Source: Chelativorans alearensis
GTDB lineage: Bacteria > Pseudomonadota > Alphaproteobacteria > Rhizobiales > Rhizobiaceae
Length of the DNA: 64,000 nt
Assembly (NCBI RefSeq): GCF_010993735.1
Contig: NZ_WQNI01000017.1
Coordinates: forward strand, 36,316 to 100,315
Direction: 5' to 3'
Made by a program: the position numbers and the translations under genes. The notes beneath the pieces are model-generated. The model was given only the letters and a program-made list of their open reading frames with translations, was not told the origin of the DNA and did not search any database. This document shows positions 35,412 through 44,420 of this stretch, piece by piece (positions within the stretch are counted from its first letter, which is position 1; every line of letters begins with the position of its first letter).

Positions 35412-36653
35412 ATGCCACTTGAACTACTGAAATACGGGCTGCGGCGGGAACATCGATCCTTCCGGGACATCCCGCCCACGCCGGATCTGCGCCGGTCCTA
35501 CGATGTCGTGATCATCGGCGGCGGGGGGCATGGGCTTGCGGCGGCCTATTACCTGTCGAACTATCACGGCATTCACAACGTCGCGGTGCTGGACAAAGGC
35601 TATCTCGCGGGAGGCAACACCGCACGGAACACCACTACGGTGCGCTCGAACTACCTGACCCCGCCGTCCATCGCCTTCTACAAGGAAGGCGTGCAGCTTT
35701 TCGAAGACCTGTCCCAGGAACTGGGCTTCAACATCATGTTTTCGCAGCGCGGGCAGCTCACCCTTGCGCATTCCGACGGTGCGATGCGCAGCTTCCGGCT
35801 GCGCGCCGAGATGGGCAAGCACATGGGCACCCGAATCGAGGTCGTCGATGCGAAGACAGTGCGCGAGATATGTCCGCATGTGAACCTGGACGAGGGTGGT
35901 GCACATGAGGTGCTTGGCGGGCTCTGGCACGAGGACGGCGGCACGGCGCGCCATGACGCGGTGGCCTGGGGCTATGCCAAGCGCGCGGCCGAGAAAGGCG
36001 TCGAGATCCATCAGCGCACCGAGGTGACAGGTATGGCGGTCCGCGGCGCCCGCGTGACCGAGGTGCATACGAACCGCGGCACCATCATCGCGGGGCAGGT
36101 GCTCCAAGCAGCAGGCGGTCTCAACGGACGCATCGGTGAGATGGCAGGCATTCCGCTGCCCATCCGCTGTTTCCCGTTGCAGGCTATGGTGACCCAGCCG
36201 CTGAAGCCGTTTCTCGACATCCTGCTGTCGTCGTCGAACCTGCATACCTACCTCGTGCAGTCCTCGCGCGGGGAGGTGGTGATCGGCGGCGGCACCGACC
36301 CCTATCAGCTTGCCTCGACCCGATCGAGCCTGCCGCAGAAGGAGGCGCTGGCCACTGGGGCGCTGCAACTCATCCCTTGCCTGCACAACGTCAAGATCAT
36401 GCGCCAATGGGCAGGGATCACCGATATCACGCCGGATTTCAGCCCGATCATGGGCGCGACGCCGCTTGACAACTACTGGCTTGACGCGGGCTGGGGCACC
36501 TGGGGCTTCAAGGCGACGGCGGTCGCCGGCAAGCGCATGGCCGAAACCATCGCCACGGGCTGCGTTCCCGAGATCCTGCGGCCCTTCACGCTGGAGCGCT
36601 TCGAGCGCTTCGAGTTGTTGAACGAAATGGGCGCAACGGCGGCCGGACACTGA
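35412..36653 (+). CDS. soxB: Sarcosine oxidase-type beta subunit
   Basis: 413 residues from the ATG at 35412. FAD site YDVVIIGGGGHGLAAAYYL (residues 30-48). NTARNTTTVRSNYL is the DAO-fold segment by the flavin. His181 in GGTARHDAVAW corresponds by position to the histidine carrying covalent FMN in heterotetrameric sarcosine oxidase. C-terminal GWGTWGFKATAVAG binds FAD pyrophosphate. The subunit oxidises an N-methyl or other secondary amine. First gene of soxBDAG; the substrate may not be sarcosine (see the delta subunit). Confidence 0.88.
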   Translation: MPLELLKYGLRREHRSFRDIPPTPDLRRSYDVVIIGGGGHGLAAAYYLSNYHGIHNVAVLDKGYLAGGNTARNTTTVRSNYLTPPSIAFYKEGVQLFEDLSQELGFNIMFSQRGQLTLAHSDGAMRSFRLRAEMGKHMGTRIEVVDAKTVREICPHVNLDEGGAHEVLGGLWHEDGGTARHDAVAWGYAKRAAEKGVEIHQRTEVTGMAVRGARVTEVHTNRGTIIAGQVLQAAGGLNGRIGEMAGIPLPIRCFPLQAMVTQPLKPFLDILLSSSNLHTYLVQSSRGEVVIGGGTDPYQLASTRSSLPQKEALATGALQLIPCLHNVKIMRQWAGITDITPDFSPIMGATPLDNYWLDAGWGTWGFKATAVAGKRMAETIATGCVPEILRPFTLERFERFELLNEMGATAAGH

Positions 36654-36664
36654 GGAGCGAAGTC

Positions 36665-36934
36665 ATGAAAGTGATGACCTGCCCGGTGAACGGGCCCCGA
36701 AACATCGCGGAATTCCAATGGCTCGGTCCGGTCCGCGACGATGAGGCGCCCGAAGGGCGCGCGCTGGTGGAGCATCTGTTCTTTGCGCCGAACCCGATGG
36801 GCGTGCTGCGCGAATGGTGGCAGCATACGCCGTCCAATACGGTTTTCATCGCCGAACGCCATCTGAATACGGACGAGATCCTCCGCACCTACCTCAAGGG
36901 CGCAGGGACCACAAAGGCATCGTGTGCTGAATGA
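36665..36934 (+). CDS. soxD: Sarcosine oxidase-type delta subunit lacking most zinc ligands
   Basis: 89 residues, GAGGAG upstream. The order and GPRNIAEFQWLG, GVLREWWQH pieces mark it as SoxD. In characterised complexes this small subunit binds zinc through CPxCG and a downstream H-x3-C. Here the first motif reads CPVNG and the second HTPSN, so at most one Cys (Cys6) and one His remain. Zinc binding is probably lost. Position between soxB and soxA, with its stop overlapping the soxA start (ATGA), is normal. Its role would be structural. Confidence 0.82.
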   Translation: MKVMTCPVNGPRNIAEFQWLGPVRDDEAPEGRALVEHLFFAPNPMGVLREWWQHTPSNTVFIAERHLNTDEILRTYLKGAGTTKASCAE

Positions 36935-39816
36935 CTGAGAGACTTGGCGGCGGCTGGGGAAGCCGCATCGACCGGAGCCAGCGCATCAGCTTCACATTCG
37001 AGGGGCGCCGGATTGAAGCGCACCCCGGCGACACAATCGCCAGCGCGCTTGCAGCAAAAGGCGAATGGATTCTGTCGCGCTCCTTCAAGTATCACCGCCC
37101 GCGGGGCATTCTGACCATGGCCGGGCAGGATGCGAACACGCTGGTCCAGATCGGCGACGAACCGAACGTGCGCGCGGATATCCGTGCCGTGTCGGACGGT
37201 ATGGCGGTCATGCCGGTCAATCTGCGTGGCACGCTCCTGCGCGACCGGGGCCGCGTCATCGACCATCTGGGCCGCTTTCTGCCCGTGGGCTTTTACTACC
37301 GAACGTTTTTTTCGCCAGGCAAAGGCGCGTGGCTGAAATTCTGGGAACCGATCATCCGGAACTCGGCGGGGCTTGGCACGGTCAGCCTCGCGCCCGCACC
37401 GCAGCGATATGTGAAGGAGACGCGCCATTGTGATGTGATGGTCGTGGGTGCTGGACCGGCGGGCCTTTCGGCGGCGCTGGCGGCGGCACGCGCGGGCGCG
37501 CAAGTGATGTTAGTCGAGCGCGAGCCAGAGCTGGGCGGCGCGCTGACCTATGCGCGCTTTGCCGAGGATCATGCCGAGGCTGAAGGCATCCTTGCGGACC
37601 TGCGTGCACAGATTGACGCCGAGCCGGGTATCGAGGTTCTTTGCGACGCGGTCTGCAACGGCCGGTTCGATGACAATTGGATACCGATCGTCCGGGGCGA
37701 CCGGTTCATCCGTGTCCGTGCCGCCGAGCTTGTGCTCGCCACTGGCGCGCATGAGCAGCCCTTGGTGTTCCGCAACAATGACCTGCCCGGCGTCATGGTA
37801 TCCTCCGCCGTGCAGCGGCTTATGCGACACTACGGTGTGCGTCCCGGAGAGCGGGCGGTGGTCTATGCCGGACACCGTGACGGTTATCTCGCCGCCTTCG
37901 ACCTGCAGGACGCAGGCGTCGAGGTTGCCGCCATCATCGATCCCGAAACGGAGGACCGCGACGGTTTCGATTTGGATCTGGCGCGGCGTGGCCTGACCGT
38001 ACTTCGCGGGGCCTCCATCATGGAGGCCAGGGGTACAAGGCGCGGACTGCACCTGAAGGCGGTCGATATCCGCCTGAGTTCCGACCGCTTGCGGACCGAG
38101 GCGTGCGACCTGCTGGTTGTTGCGGGGGGCTATACTCCCGGCTATCAGCTTGCGCTGCAGGCCGGGGCGCGCCTGTCGTCTGATGCCAGTGGCACCACAT
38201 TCGCCATCACCGGGCTGCCCGCACATGTTCATATTGCTGGGGCCGCCGATGGGCTTTCGAACCTGATCCGCGTGCTGCGCAGCGGCGAAATCGCCGGGCA
38301 GCGGGCCGCCGCCGGGCTGGGGCTGACCCGGCTGCCCGCCGAGACCATCGCCCCCGAAAAAGGCTGGCGCCGCGCTCCGCAGGTGAACTACCACCCCAAG
38401 GGTCGCGATTTCGTGGATTTCGACGAGGACCTGCAGGCCAAAGACATCAAGAACGCGGTGGCCGACGGCTACAGCGAACTGGAACTGGTCAAGCGCTATT
38501 CCACGGTGGGCATGGGTCCTTCGCAAGGGCGGCACTCGGCGCTGGCCACGGCGCGGATCGTCGCCGGGCAGACCGGCCGGACCCTGGCCGATGTAGGCAT
38601 AACCACCTCGCGCCCGCCCTTTGGGCCGGAAAAGCTGGGTCTGCTGGCCGACACCACACCCCAACGGTACCGCCACACCGCCCTACAGGGTGAACACCTT
38701 GCCGCGGGCGCGCAGATGCAGCCCGTGGGCACATGGTGGCGGCCCTTTCTCTATCGCGGCGGCGAGAGCTTCCGCGACGGCGTCACCCGCGAGATCCGCA
38801 TAGTGCGCGAGGCGGCTGGGATCCTCGACGTCTCGACCCTGGGCAAGCTGGAATTGCGCGGGCCGTCGGCTGCGGCGTTCCTCGACCGCTTCTACACCAT
38901 GGCCCACGCGAAACAGCCCGTGGGACGGGTGCGCTATTGCCTGTCGCTGACCGAGTTGGGCTCGGTCATGGATGATGGCGTGGCCTTCCGCATGGCCGAG
39001 GACCACTTCTATGTGACCTCGACCACCGGCGCAGTGGACCGGGTCTTTGCCGAGATGATGCTGCAAAAGACCATCTGGGGAATGGATCTGGACATCCAGA
39101 ACGTTACTCCGGCCTTTGCGGCTATCAATCTCACCGGGCCGAATGCCCGGAAGGTGCTGGAACGGTTGAGCAGCGATATCGATTTTTCGCGCGAGGGCTT
39201 CGCTTTCCTCCATGGGCGTGTAGGCACGCTTGCGGGCCTGCCCGTGCGGGTAATGCGGATCGGCTTCACCGGCGAGCTCAGTTACGAGGTGCACTTGCCG
39301 CAGTCGCGCGCCGTTGCGCTCTGGCGGGCGTTGCTGGAGGCGGGCGAAGAGCTGGGTCTGCGCCCCTATGGGCTCGAGGCCTCGCGAATCCTGCGGCTCG
39401 AAAAGGGGCATATCATCATCGGGCAGGACACCGACGCCCTGACCACGCCGGACGAGCTCGGCATGGGTTGGGCGCTGTCCAAGAAGAAGCCTTTCTACAT
39501 CGGCAAGCCCGCCGTCGAGATGCGGCGCAGCCTCGGTGACAAGAGGCGGCTCTGCGGCTTCACATTACCGGACGATCTGGTGACGGATGTCGGCGAATCC
39601 GCTCTTGTTCTGCGTGACGGCCATCCGGTGGGGCAAGTCACCTCGTTCGGACATTCGCCTTCGCTCGATCGTTGGATCGGTCTGGCCTATGCGGCACCGG
39701 AAGATGCGGTGCCGGGCGCTACGCTGCGCATCCGATCCTTCACCGGTCGCGAAGTCGAAGCGCCGGTGGTCCCGCTTCCCTTCTACGACCCGGACAACAC
39801 ACGCCAGGAGCTTTGA
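36931..39816 (+). CDS. soxA: Sarcosine oxidase-type alpha subunit
   Basis: 961 residues. N-terminal ferredoxin-like region FTFEGRRIEAHPGDTIASAL with SFKYHRPRGI. A dinucleotide site VVGAGPAGLSAALAAARAG begins near residue 171, and a second VYAGHRDGYL-type site follows. The C-terminal ~370 residues are a GcvT-like folate domain (TVGMGPSQGRHS, then YRGGESFRDGVTRE, NLTGPNARKVL, EASRILRLEKGHIIIGQDTD). In the known complex this domain moves the oxidised methyl group to tetrahydrofolate, giving 5,10-methylene-THF. Full length with no frameshift. Confidence 0.92.
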   Translation: MTERLGGGWGSRIDRSQRISFTFEGRRIEAHPGDTIASALAAKGEWILSRSFKYHRPRGILTMAGQDANTLVQIGDEPNVRADIRAVSDGMAVMPVNLRGTLLRDRGRVIDHLGRFLPVGFYYRTFFSPGKGAWLKFWEPIIRNSAGLGTVSLAPAPQRYVKETRHCDVMVVGAGPAGLSAALAAARAGAQVMLVEREPELGGALTYARFAEDHAEAEGILADLRAQIDAEPGIEVLCDAVCNGRFDDNWIPIVRGDRFIRVRAAELVLATGAHEQPLVFRNNDLPGVMVSSAVQRLMRHYGVRPGERAVVYAGHRDGYLAAFDLQDAGVEVAAIIDPETEDRDGFDLDLARRGLTVLRGASIMEARGTRRGLHLKAVDIRLSSDRLRTEACDLLVVAGGYTPGYQLALQAGARLSSDASGTTFAITGLPAHVHIAGAADGLSNLIRVLRSGEIAGQRAAAGLGLTRLPAETIAPEKGWRRAPQVNYHPKGRDFVDFDEDLQAKDIKNAVADGYSELELVKRYSTVGMGPSQGRHSALATARIVAGQTGRTLADVGITTSRPPFGPEKLGLLADTTPQRYRHTALQGEHLAAGAQMQPVGTWWRPFLYRGGESFRDGVTREIRIVREAAGILDVSTLGKLELRGPSAAAFLDRFYTMAHAKQPVGRVRYCLSLTELGSVMDDGVAFRMAEDHFYVTSTTGAVDRVFAEMMLQKTIWGMDLDIQNVTPAFAAINLTGPNARKVLERLSSDIDFSREGFAFLHGRVGTLAGLPVRVMRIGFTGELSYEVHLPQSRAVALWRALLEAGEELGLRPYGLEASRILRLEKGHIIIGQDTDALTTPDELGMGWALSKKKPFYIGKPAVEMRRSLGDKRRLCGFTLPDDLVTDVGESALVLRDGHPVGQVTSFGHSPSLDRWIGLAYAAPEDAVPGATLRIRSFTGREVEAPVVPLPFYDPDNTRQEL

Positions 39817-40419
39817 ATGACCGCTCAGCTTGCCAGTCACCGCCACTGGCCGCTCAACCGGCTGCCCGCACTGACAGGCGCCCTAGAGCCGGGCGCCGAC
39901 ATGGTGTTCGACCTCTCGCCCCTGCCGCGTTTCGGACTACGCGGCTCGGGTACAGCCGCATGGCTGAAGGCGCAGGGTGTCACGCTGCCCGACATCGTGA
40001 ACAAAGTTGCTGAGAGCGATCGCCTGCGCATCGCGCGACTGGGCCAAGATGAGGCGCTGGTGCTGCCTGCAAGTCCGAGCGACGGCGCAGCTTTGAAGTC
40101 CCTGCGCGACGCGTGGGAGGCGGCTGAAGGAGTGAAGGGGTACGATGCCTATCGCGACGAGGGCTGGTGCTGGCTGCGTCTGACCGGCCGGGGCACGCGA
40201 GACGCGCTGCCATTGCTCACTGCAGCGGATACGCGCGAACGTGCCTTTCCGGTGGGGAGCGTGCTACAGACGCGTGCTATGCATCTCGATGCCGTGCTCC
40301 TGTGCGGGAGCGATGCTACGCAGGTGGACATGTTCTTCGACGTGGCTTCGTCGGATTATGCGGCGGCGTTCCTCGCCGACGTGCTGCCCCGCCACCGCCT
40401 TGTCCGCGCCGCGGAATAA
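39817..40419 (+). CDS. soxG: Sarcosine oxidase-type gamma subunit
   Basis: 200 residues, starting directly after the soxA stop. Similarity to SoxG is modest: the SGTAAWLKAQGV and YRDEGWCWLRLTGRGTRDAL pieces and the small GcvT-like fold are as expected, and position clinches it. It holds the complex together in other species. Its divergence, like that of SoxD, hints at a complex specialised for another amine. Confidence 0.78.
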   Translation: MTAQLASHRHWPLNRLPALTGALEPGADMVFDLSPLPRFGLRGSGTAAWLKAQGVTLPDIVNKVAESDRLRIARLGQDEALVLPASPSDGAALKSLRDAWEAAEGVKGYDAYRDEGWCWLRLTGRGTRDALPLLTAADTRERAFPVGSVLQTRAMHLDAVLLCGSDATQVDMFFDVASSDYAAAFLADVLPRHRLVRAAE

Positions 40420-40438
40420 CGATGAGGGGATGACATTG

Positions 40439-41209
40439 ATGACAGGCATCACAAGGGTCGGCGTGATCGGTACCGGCGCCATCGGGCAGGCGATCCTCGA
40501 AGAGTTGCGCTCCAGACCGGATGTCGAGATCGCCTTCGTGCTGGTGCGCGACGCCGGCAAGCGCGGCGATCAAGGATTGGCCGCCGGAATCCTGATCAGC
40601 GACGAGAAAGAGGCCTTACGGCGTCCGGTCGACCTGGTGATCGAAGCTGCCATGCCCGAGATCGTGGCGCGGCTGGCCCCGGTGGCGCTGGCTGGCGCGG
40701 ATTTCTGCGCCTTCAGCAGCACCGCACTTGCGGATCGTGCGAACGAAGACGCCGTTCTGGCGGCTGCGCATGCGAGCGGGAGACGGTTCTACGTGCCGCA
40801 TGGGGCCGTGCTCGGGCTCGACGGGATCGGGGACGGGCGCGGGCTCATCGAAAGCGTGACGATCACTACGACCAAGAGCGGCAAGAGCCTGGGGGTCGAT
40901 CCGGATGCCGAAGGGGTTGTCTACGAGGGGTCCGCGCGCGGGGCCTGCCATCGTTTCCCCCGCAACGTGAACGTGCATGCGGCGGTGTCGCTGGCGGGTC
41001 TCGGCTTCGATGAAACCGTGAGCCGGATCGTAGCGGTGCCGGGGCAGGCTGAGATGATTCACCAAATCGAAGTGACCGGCCCGGGGCTGAACTGGGATCT
41101 GCAAATTTCGTCGCGATCGCTGGGCGGGGTGACGGGAGCCTACACGCCGCACTCGGCCGTAGGGTCGGTCCGGCGCATCCTCGGAGGCGAGGGGATCAGC
41201 GTGATCTGA
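40439..41209 (+). CDS. Aspartate dehydrogenase-like protein
   Basis: 256 residues (an ATG at 40430 is also possible; GAGGGG lies between soxG and both). NAD site VGVIGTGAIGQAILEEL. C-terminal NVNVHAAVSLAGLGFDE and KSGKSLGVD match the L-aspartate dehydrogenase (NadX/DUF108) family, which interconverts aspartate and iminosuccinate/oxaloacetate. It follows soxG by 19 bp, so it belongs to the amine operon and may reduce or oxidise an imino acid made there. Exact substrate not provable. Confidence 0.8.
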   Translation: MTGITRVGVIGTGAIGQAILEELRSRPDVEIAFVLVRDAGKRGDQGLAAGILISDEKEALRRPVDLVIEAAMPEIVARLAPVALAGADFCAFSSTALADRANEDAVLAAAHASGRRFYVPHGAVLGLDGIGDGRGLIESVTITTTKSGKSLGVDPDAEGVVYEGSARGACHRFPRNVNVHAAVSLAGLGFDETVSRIVAVPGQAEMIHQIEVTGPGLNWDLQISSRSLGGVTGAYTPHSAVGSVRRILGGEGISVI

Positions 41210-41255
41210 AATCCGCCGCCTTACGGAACATTAGGCCCCGGCACTGCCAGACGGG

Positions 41256-42020
41256 TTACTCCTCGCGCAGGACCACCCCCGAGGCCATGAAACCGCCATC
41301 CACGTTCAGGATGTGCCCGTTGATGTAGGCGGCCTCGTCGCTGGCAAGGAACTGGATGGCCGAGGCGACTTCCTCCGGTTTCGCATAGCGCTTCGCAGGG
41401 ATCTGGTCCTCCCAGATGGCGCGGTCCTTGGGGCCGTGCACCTGAAGGACCATGGGCGTATCCACCGGCACCGGCGCCACCGCGTTGGCGGTAATGCCCT
41501 TGTCCCCCAACTCGTTGGCGAGCAGGCGGGTCAGCATATCGACGCCGCCCTTGGTGCAGGAATAGGCTCCGCGCCCGGTGTTGGCGATCTGGCCGTTGAC
41601 CGAGCTCACGGTGATGATGCGGCCTTTGCCCTTGGCCTTCATCTGGCGCCCGGCGATCTGGCAGCAGTGGAAGGTGCCGGTGAGGTTCACGTCGAGAATC
41701 TTCGTCCAGGTCTCGGGGTCGAAATCGAGGATCCGGCCGGTCTTTACGATGGCGGCGGAAGTCACGAGGATATCCGTCCCGCCGGCCTCGGCGATCTTCG
41801 CGAAGGCGGCGTCAAGTGCCGCACGATCGGTCACGTCCACCTGTATGGGGGTCACGTCCCCCAGCGACGACAAGCGCCCGATAGCCGCATCGAGCGACTC
41901 CTGCGACCAGTCCATAATGTAAACCTTGGCGCCGGTGCGGGCAAAGCCTGCCGCGGCCGCCTCGCCGATACCGCCGGCACCGCCGGTGATGACCGCGATC
42001 TTGCCCGTAAAGTCGTACAT
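41256..42020 (-). CDS. SDR-family dehydrogenase
   Basis: 254 residues from the ATG at 42020. TGGAGGIG cofactor site, SAAIVKTG in place of NAG, catalytic set Ser (VSSVNG) and YSCTK (Tyr-x3-Lys), and the NVDGG ending near the C-terminus. A classical NAD(P)-dependent alcohol/ketone oxidoreductase. Last gene of the minus operon TRAP-DapA-FAD oxidase-SDR, where it probably interconverts a hydroxy and keto acid. Convergent with the aspartate-dehydrogenase-like gene. Confidence 0.9.
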   Translation of the reverse strand: MYDFTGKIAVITGGAGGIGEAAAAGFARTGAKVYIMDWSQESLDAAIGRLSSLGDVTPIQVDVTDRAALDAAFAKIAEAGGTDILVTSAAIVKTGRILDFDPETWTKILDVNLTGTFHCCQIAGRQMKAKGKGRIITVSSVNGQIANTGRGAYSCTKGGVDMLTRLLANELGDKGITANAVAPVPVDTPMVLQVHGPKDRAIWEDQIPAKRYAKPEEVASAIQFLASDEAAYINGHILNVDGGFMASGVVLREE

Positions 42021-42072
42021 GTTTTCTCTCTTCGTTTCAGGTCGAGGCCGCGCCGAGGCACGGTCCATACAT

Positions 42073-43503
42073 TCAGCCAAGCAGCACGCCCGGCGACATG
42101 ATGCCTGTCGGGTCGATCGCCTGCTTGATCGCGCGCATCAGCGCGATTTCGGCCGGGGGCTGGCGCAGCACCAATTCCTCGACGAGCTTGCGCCCGATGC
42201 CATGCTCGGCACTGAAAGACCCGCCCAGATCGGCGACGATGTCGTGGATGCGTTCGAACATGCGGTTCGTGAGTTCCTCCAGGTCATCGATCTTCGGCAG
42301 ATCCTCCTTGAGGATCATGACGATGAGATGAGAATTGCCGTCACCCAGGTGGCAGACCGTCAGCGGTATCGCGAGGGGGACCATCTCGAGTGCGGCCGGG
42401 ATGGCGCGTTCAATAAACTCGGGCACCGACTTCACCCGCAGCGCGGGGTCGAAGACGATGCCGTGGCCTGCCTTTTTGTTGGCTTCCGAGAAGGAGTGCC
42501 GCCATTTCCACAGATCCTCGCTTTCGCGCAGATTCTGGCAGACAACGGCATCGGTGATCGTCCCGTTCTCGAAAAGCTCGGCCAGACATTCCTGCAGGCC
42601 TTCGCGCAATGCTTCCTCTCCGCCGGTGTCGCCCAGTTCGATCAGCACCATCCAGTCGGGCACGTCAGTCGTCGGAAAGCGTAGGCCCGGCACGTGTTTC
42701 AATGTCAGCGAAACTTCAGTTCCGGAGACGAGTTCGCAGGCCGTCAGCCGCGTATCAAAGCGGTCGCGGACGGCGCGGAAGACCTCGGTCGCCTGCGCAG
42801 GCGAGGAGATGGCAACCAGCGCGTCGGCCCTTGCGGTCATCTTCGTGTGCAGCTTAAGGGCCGCGGCCGTTACGATGCCGAGTGTTCCCTCGCCGCCGAT
42901 GAAGAGATGCTTCCAGTCGAAGCCACGGTTGTCCTTTCGCAGCCCGTTGAGCCGCGAGATTACCGAGCCATCCGGAAGCACGACCTCGAGCCCGGCCACG
43001 AGGTCGCGCATCGGCCCGTAGCGCACGGCGGACACGCCGCCTGAGTTGGTCGACAGCAGCCCGCCGATCTGGGCTGTGCCTTCCGATCCCAGGTGCATCG
43101 GGAAAATACGGTCGTGTTTTTCGGCGATCTCGTGCAGATTGGCCAGCACAAGACCGGCCTCGACGACCGCCAGGTTGCTGACCGGATCGATCTCGCGCAC
43201 GGCATTGAGGCGCCGGGTTGACAGGAGGATGTCTCCTCCGACCTTGCCGGGCACCGAGCCGCCACACAAGCTGGTGTTTCCCCCTTGGACATAGAGAGGA
43301 AGGGCGTGCCGGGAACAGTAGGACACGACCTTCGACACCTCCTCGGTACTGGCAGGCATCACGACGCACTCCGCCGTGCCCGTGGACCGGGCGCGCCAGT
43401 CCGTCAGGTAACCCGCCATGTCATCGCCGGTCAGGATGCCCTTGGGCCCGACAATCTCCCGCAGAGCGCTGACCGTCCTGTCCGGCGCCAGTGTCTTAGG
43501 CAT
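42073..43503 (-). CDS. FAD-linked D-2-hydroxyacid dehydrogenase
   Basis: 476 residues. PCMH-type FAD domain with VQGGNTSLCGGSVP and GSEGTAQIGGLLSTNSGG. C-terminal cap with HLGDGNSHLIVM and SAEHGIGRKL, metal/substrate motifs shared by D-2-hydroxyglutarate dehydrogenase, D-lactate dehydrogenase and GlcD. The all-in-one length and NSGG favour the D-2-hydroxyglutarate/D-lactate group. Its start overlaps the DapA-family stop by 8 bp. Probably oxidises the hydroxy acid formed in this pathway and passes electrons to the respiratory chain or ETF. Confidence 0.86.
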   Translation of the reverse strand: MPKTLAPDRTVSALREIVGPKGILTGDDMAGYLTDWRARSTGTAECVVMPASTEEVSKVVSYCSRHALPLYVQGGNTSLCGGSVPGKVGGDILLSTRRLNAVREIDPVSNLAVVEAGLVLANLHEIAEKHDRIFPMHLGSEGTAQIGGLLSTNSGGVSAVRYGPMRDLVAGLEVVLPDGSVISRLNGLRKDNRGFDWKHLFIGGEGTLGIVTAAALKLHTKMTARADALVAISSPAQATEVFRAVRDRFDTRLTACELVSGTEVSLTLKHVPGLRFPTTDVPDWMVLIELGDTGGEEALREGLQECLAELFENGTITDAVVCQNLRESEDLWKWRHSFSEANKKAGHGIVFDPALRVKSVPEFIERAIPAALEMVPLAIPLTVCHLGDGNSHLIVMILKEDLPKIDDLEELTNRMFERIHDIVADLGGSFSAEHGIGRKLVEELVLRQPPAEIALMRAIKQAIDPTGIMSPGVLLG

Positions 43504-44407
43504 ACTCTTTGACGCCCCATTCGACGTTGAATTTCTCGACCAGCGCCGTCACTGCGTCGACCGTGGCCTTGCTCGGCGGTTGCAGCGGCAGACGACCCTC
43601 GCCGCAGTCGATGCCGATGAGCTTCATGCCGACTTTCAGTGGCACCGGGTTCGGTTCCATGAAGGCGGTGTCGATCATCGGCCGGGCCAGCTCCATATGC
43701 TTGACCAGCTCCGCGATTTGTCCGGTTTTGCCCAACTGGAGCGCATGGTTCCAAAAGCGCGGGAAGAGATTTGCCGCCGCAAGCACCGCGCCGCGAGCGC
43801 CCAGCGACGCTTGATAGGTCATGAGCCCTTCCTGACCGCCCAGCAGGCAGAAATTCTCGTTCGTGAGTTCCGCAAGATGCGCGCAGCGGGTCAGATCGGT
43901 GTCCGAGAACTTCATGCCGATGATCACGCCCTCCTCGGCGAGCTTGGCCATATGATCGACGCCGATCCTGACGCCGGTGCGACCGGGGATCTCGTAGAAG
44001 ACGATGGGCATGTCGATCTCGTCGCGGAAGCGGCGAACGTAGTCGGCCATGCCTTGGTCGTGGCCGGTGGCGTAGAAGGGCAGAATCAGCATGACCGCAT
44101 CGGCACCGGCGGCCTTTGCGTCTTTCGCCACGAGCATGTTGTCCGCATAACCCGGTGACAACAGCCCGGCAATGACCGGGCCGCGACCCTTGGCTGCTTC
44201 GACCGAGATCTCGACCACGCGTCGTCGCTCTTCGTTCGACAGCATGGTGTATTCGCCGGTGCCGCCGATGGGCAGGATTCCCTTGGCGCCACCCGCGAAG
44301 ACGTGGTCGACGATGCGGGGGATCATGCCGTAGTTGACGTCGCCCGATGCCGTGAAGGGTGTGATGGTAGCAGGCAGCATACCCGCAATGTCTTGTGCGG
44401 TGGTCAT
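43496..44407 (-). CDS. DapA/N-acetylneuraminate lyase family aldolase or dehydratase
   Basis: 303 residues from the ATG at 44407. Schiff-base Lys166 (GMKFSDTD), Tyr138 and Arg143 in FYEIPGRTG, and the GGTGEY loop near residue 50. Housekeeping DapA usually carries GTTGE; this sequence has GGTGE and sits in a TRAP/oxidoreductase operon, so it is a catabolic member. Candidates include pyruvate-releasing aldolases and the hydroxy-pyrroline-carboxylate deaminase of hydroxyproline breakdown. The end SKATVDAVTALVEKF is normal. Substrate open. Confidence 0.87.
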   Translation of the reverse strand: MTTAQDIAGMLPATITPFTASGDVNYGMIPRIVDHVFAGGAKGILPIGGTGEYTMLSNEERRRVVEISVEAAKGRGPVIAGLLSPGYADNMLVAKDAKAAGADAVMLILPFYATGHDQGMADYVRRFRDEIDMPIVFYEIPGRTGVRIGVDHMAKLAEEGVIIGMKFSDTDLTRCAHLAELTNENFCLLGGQEGLMTYQASLGARGAVLAAANLFPRFWNHALQLGKTGQIAELVKHMELARPMIDTAFMEPNPVPLKVGMKLIGIDCGEGRLPLQPPSKATVDAVTALVEKFNVEWGVKEYA

Positions 44408-44420
44408 CGGATGCGTTTCC

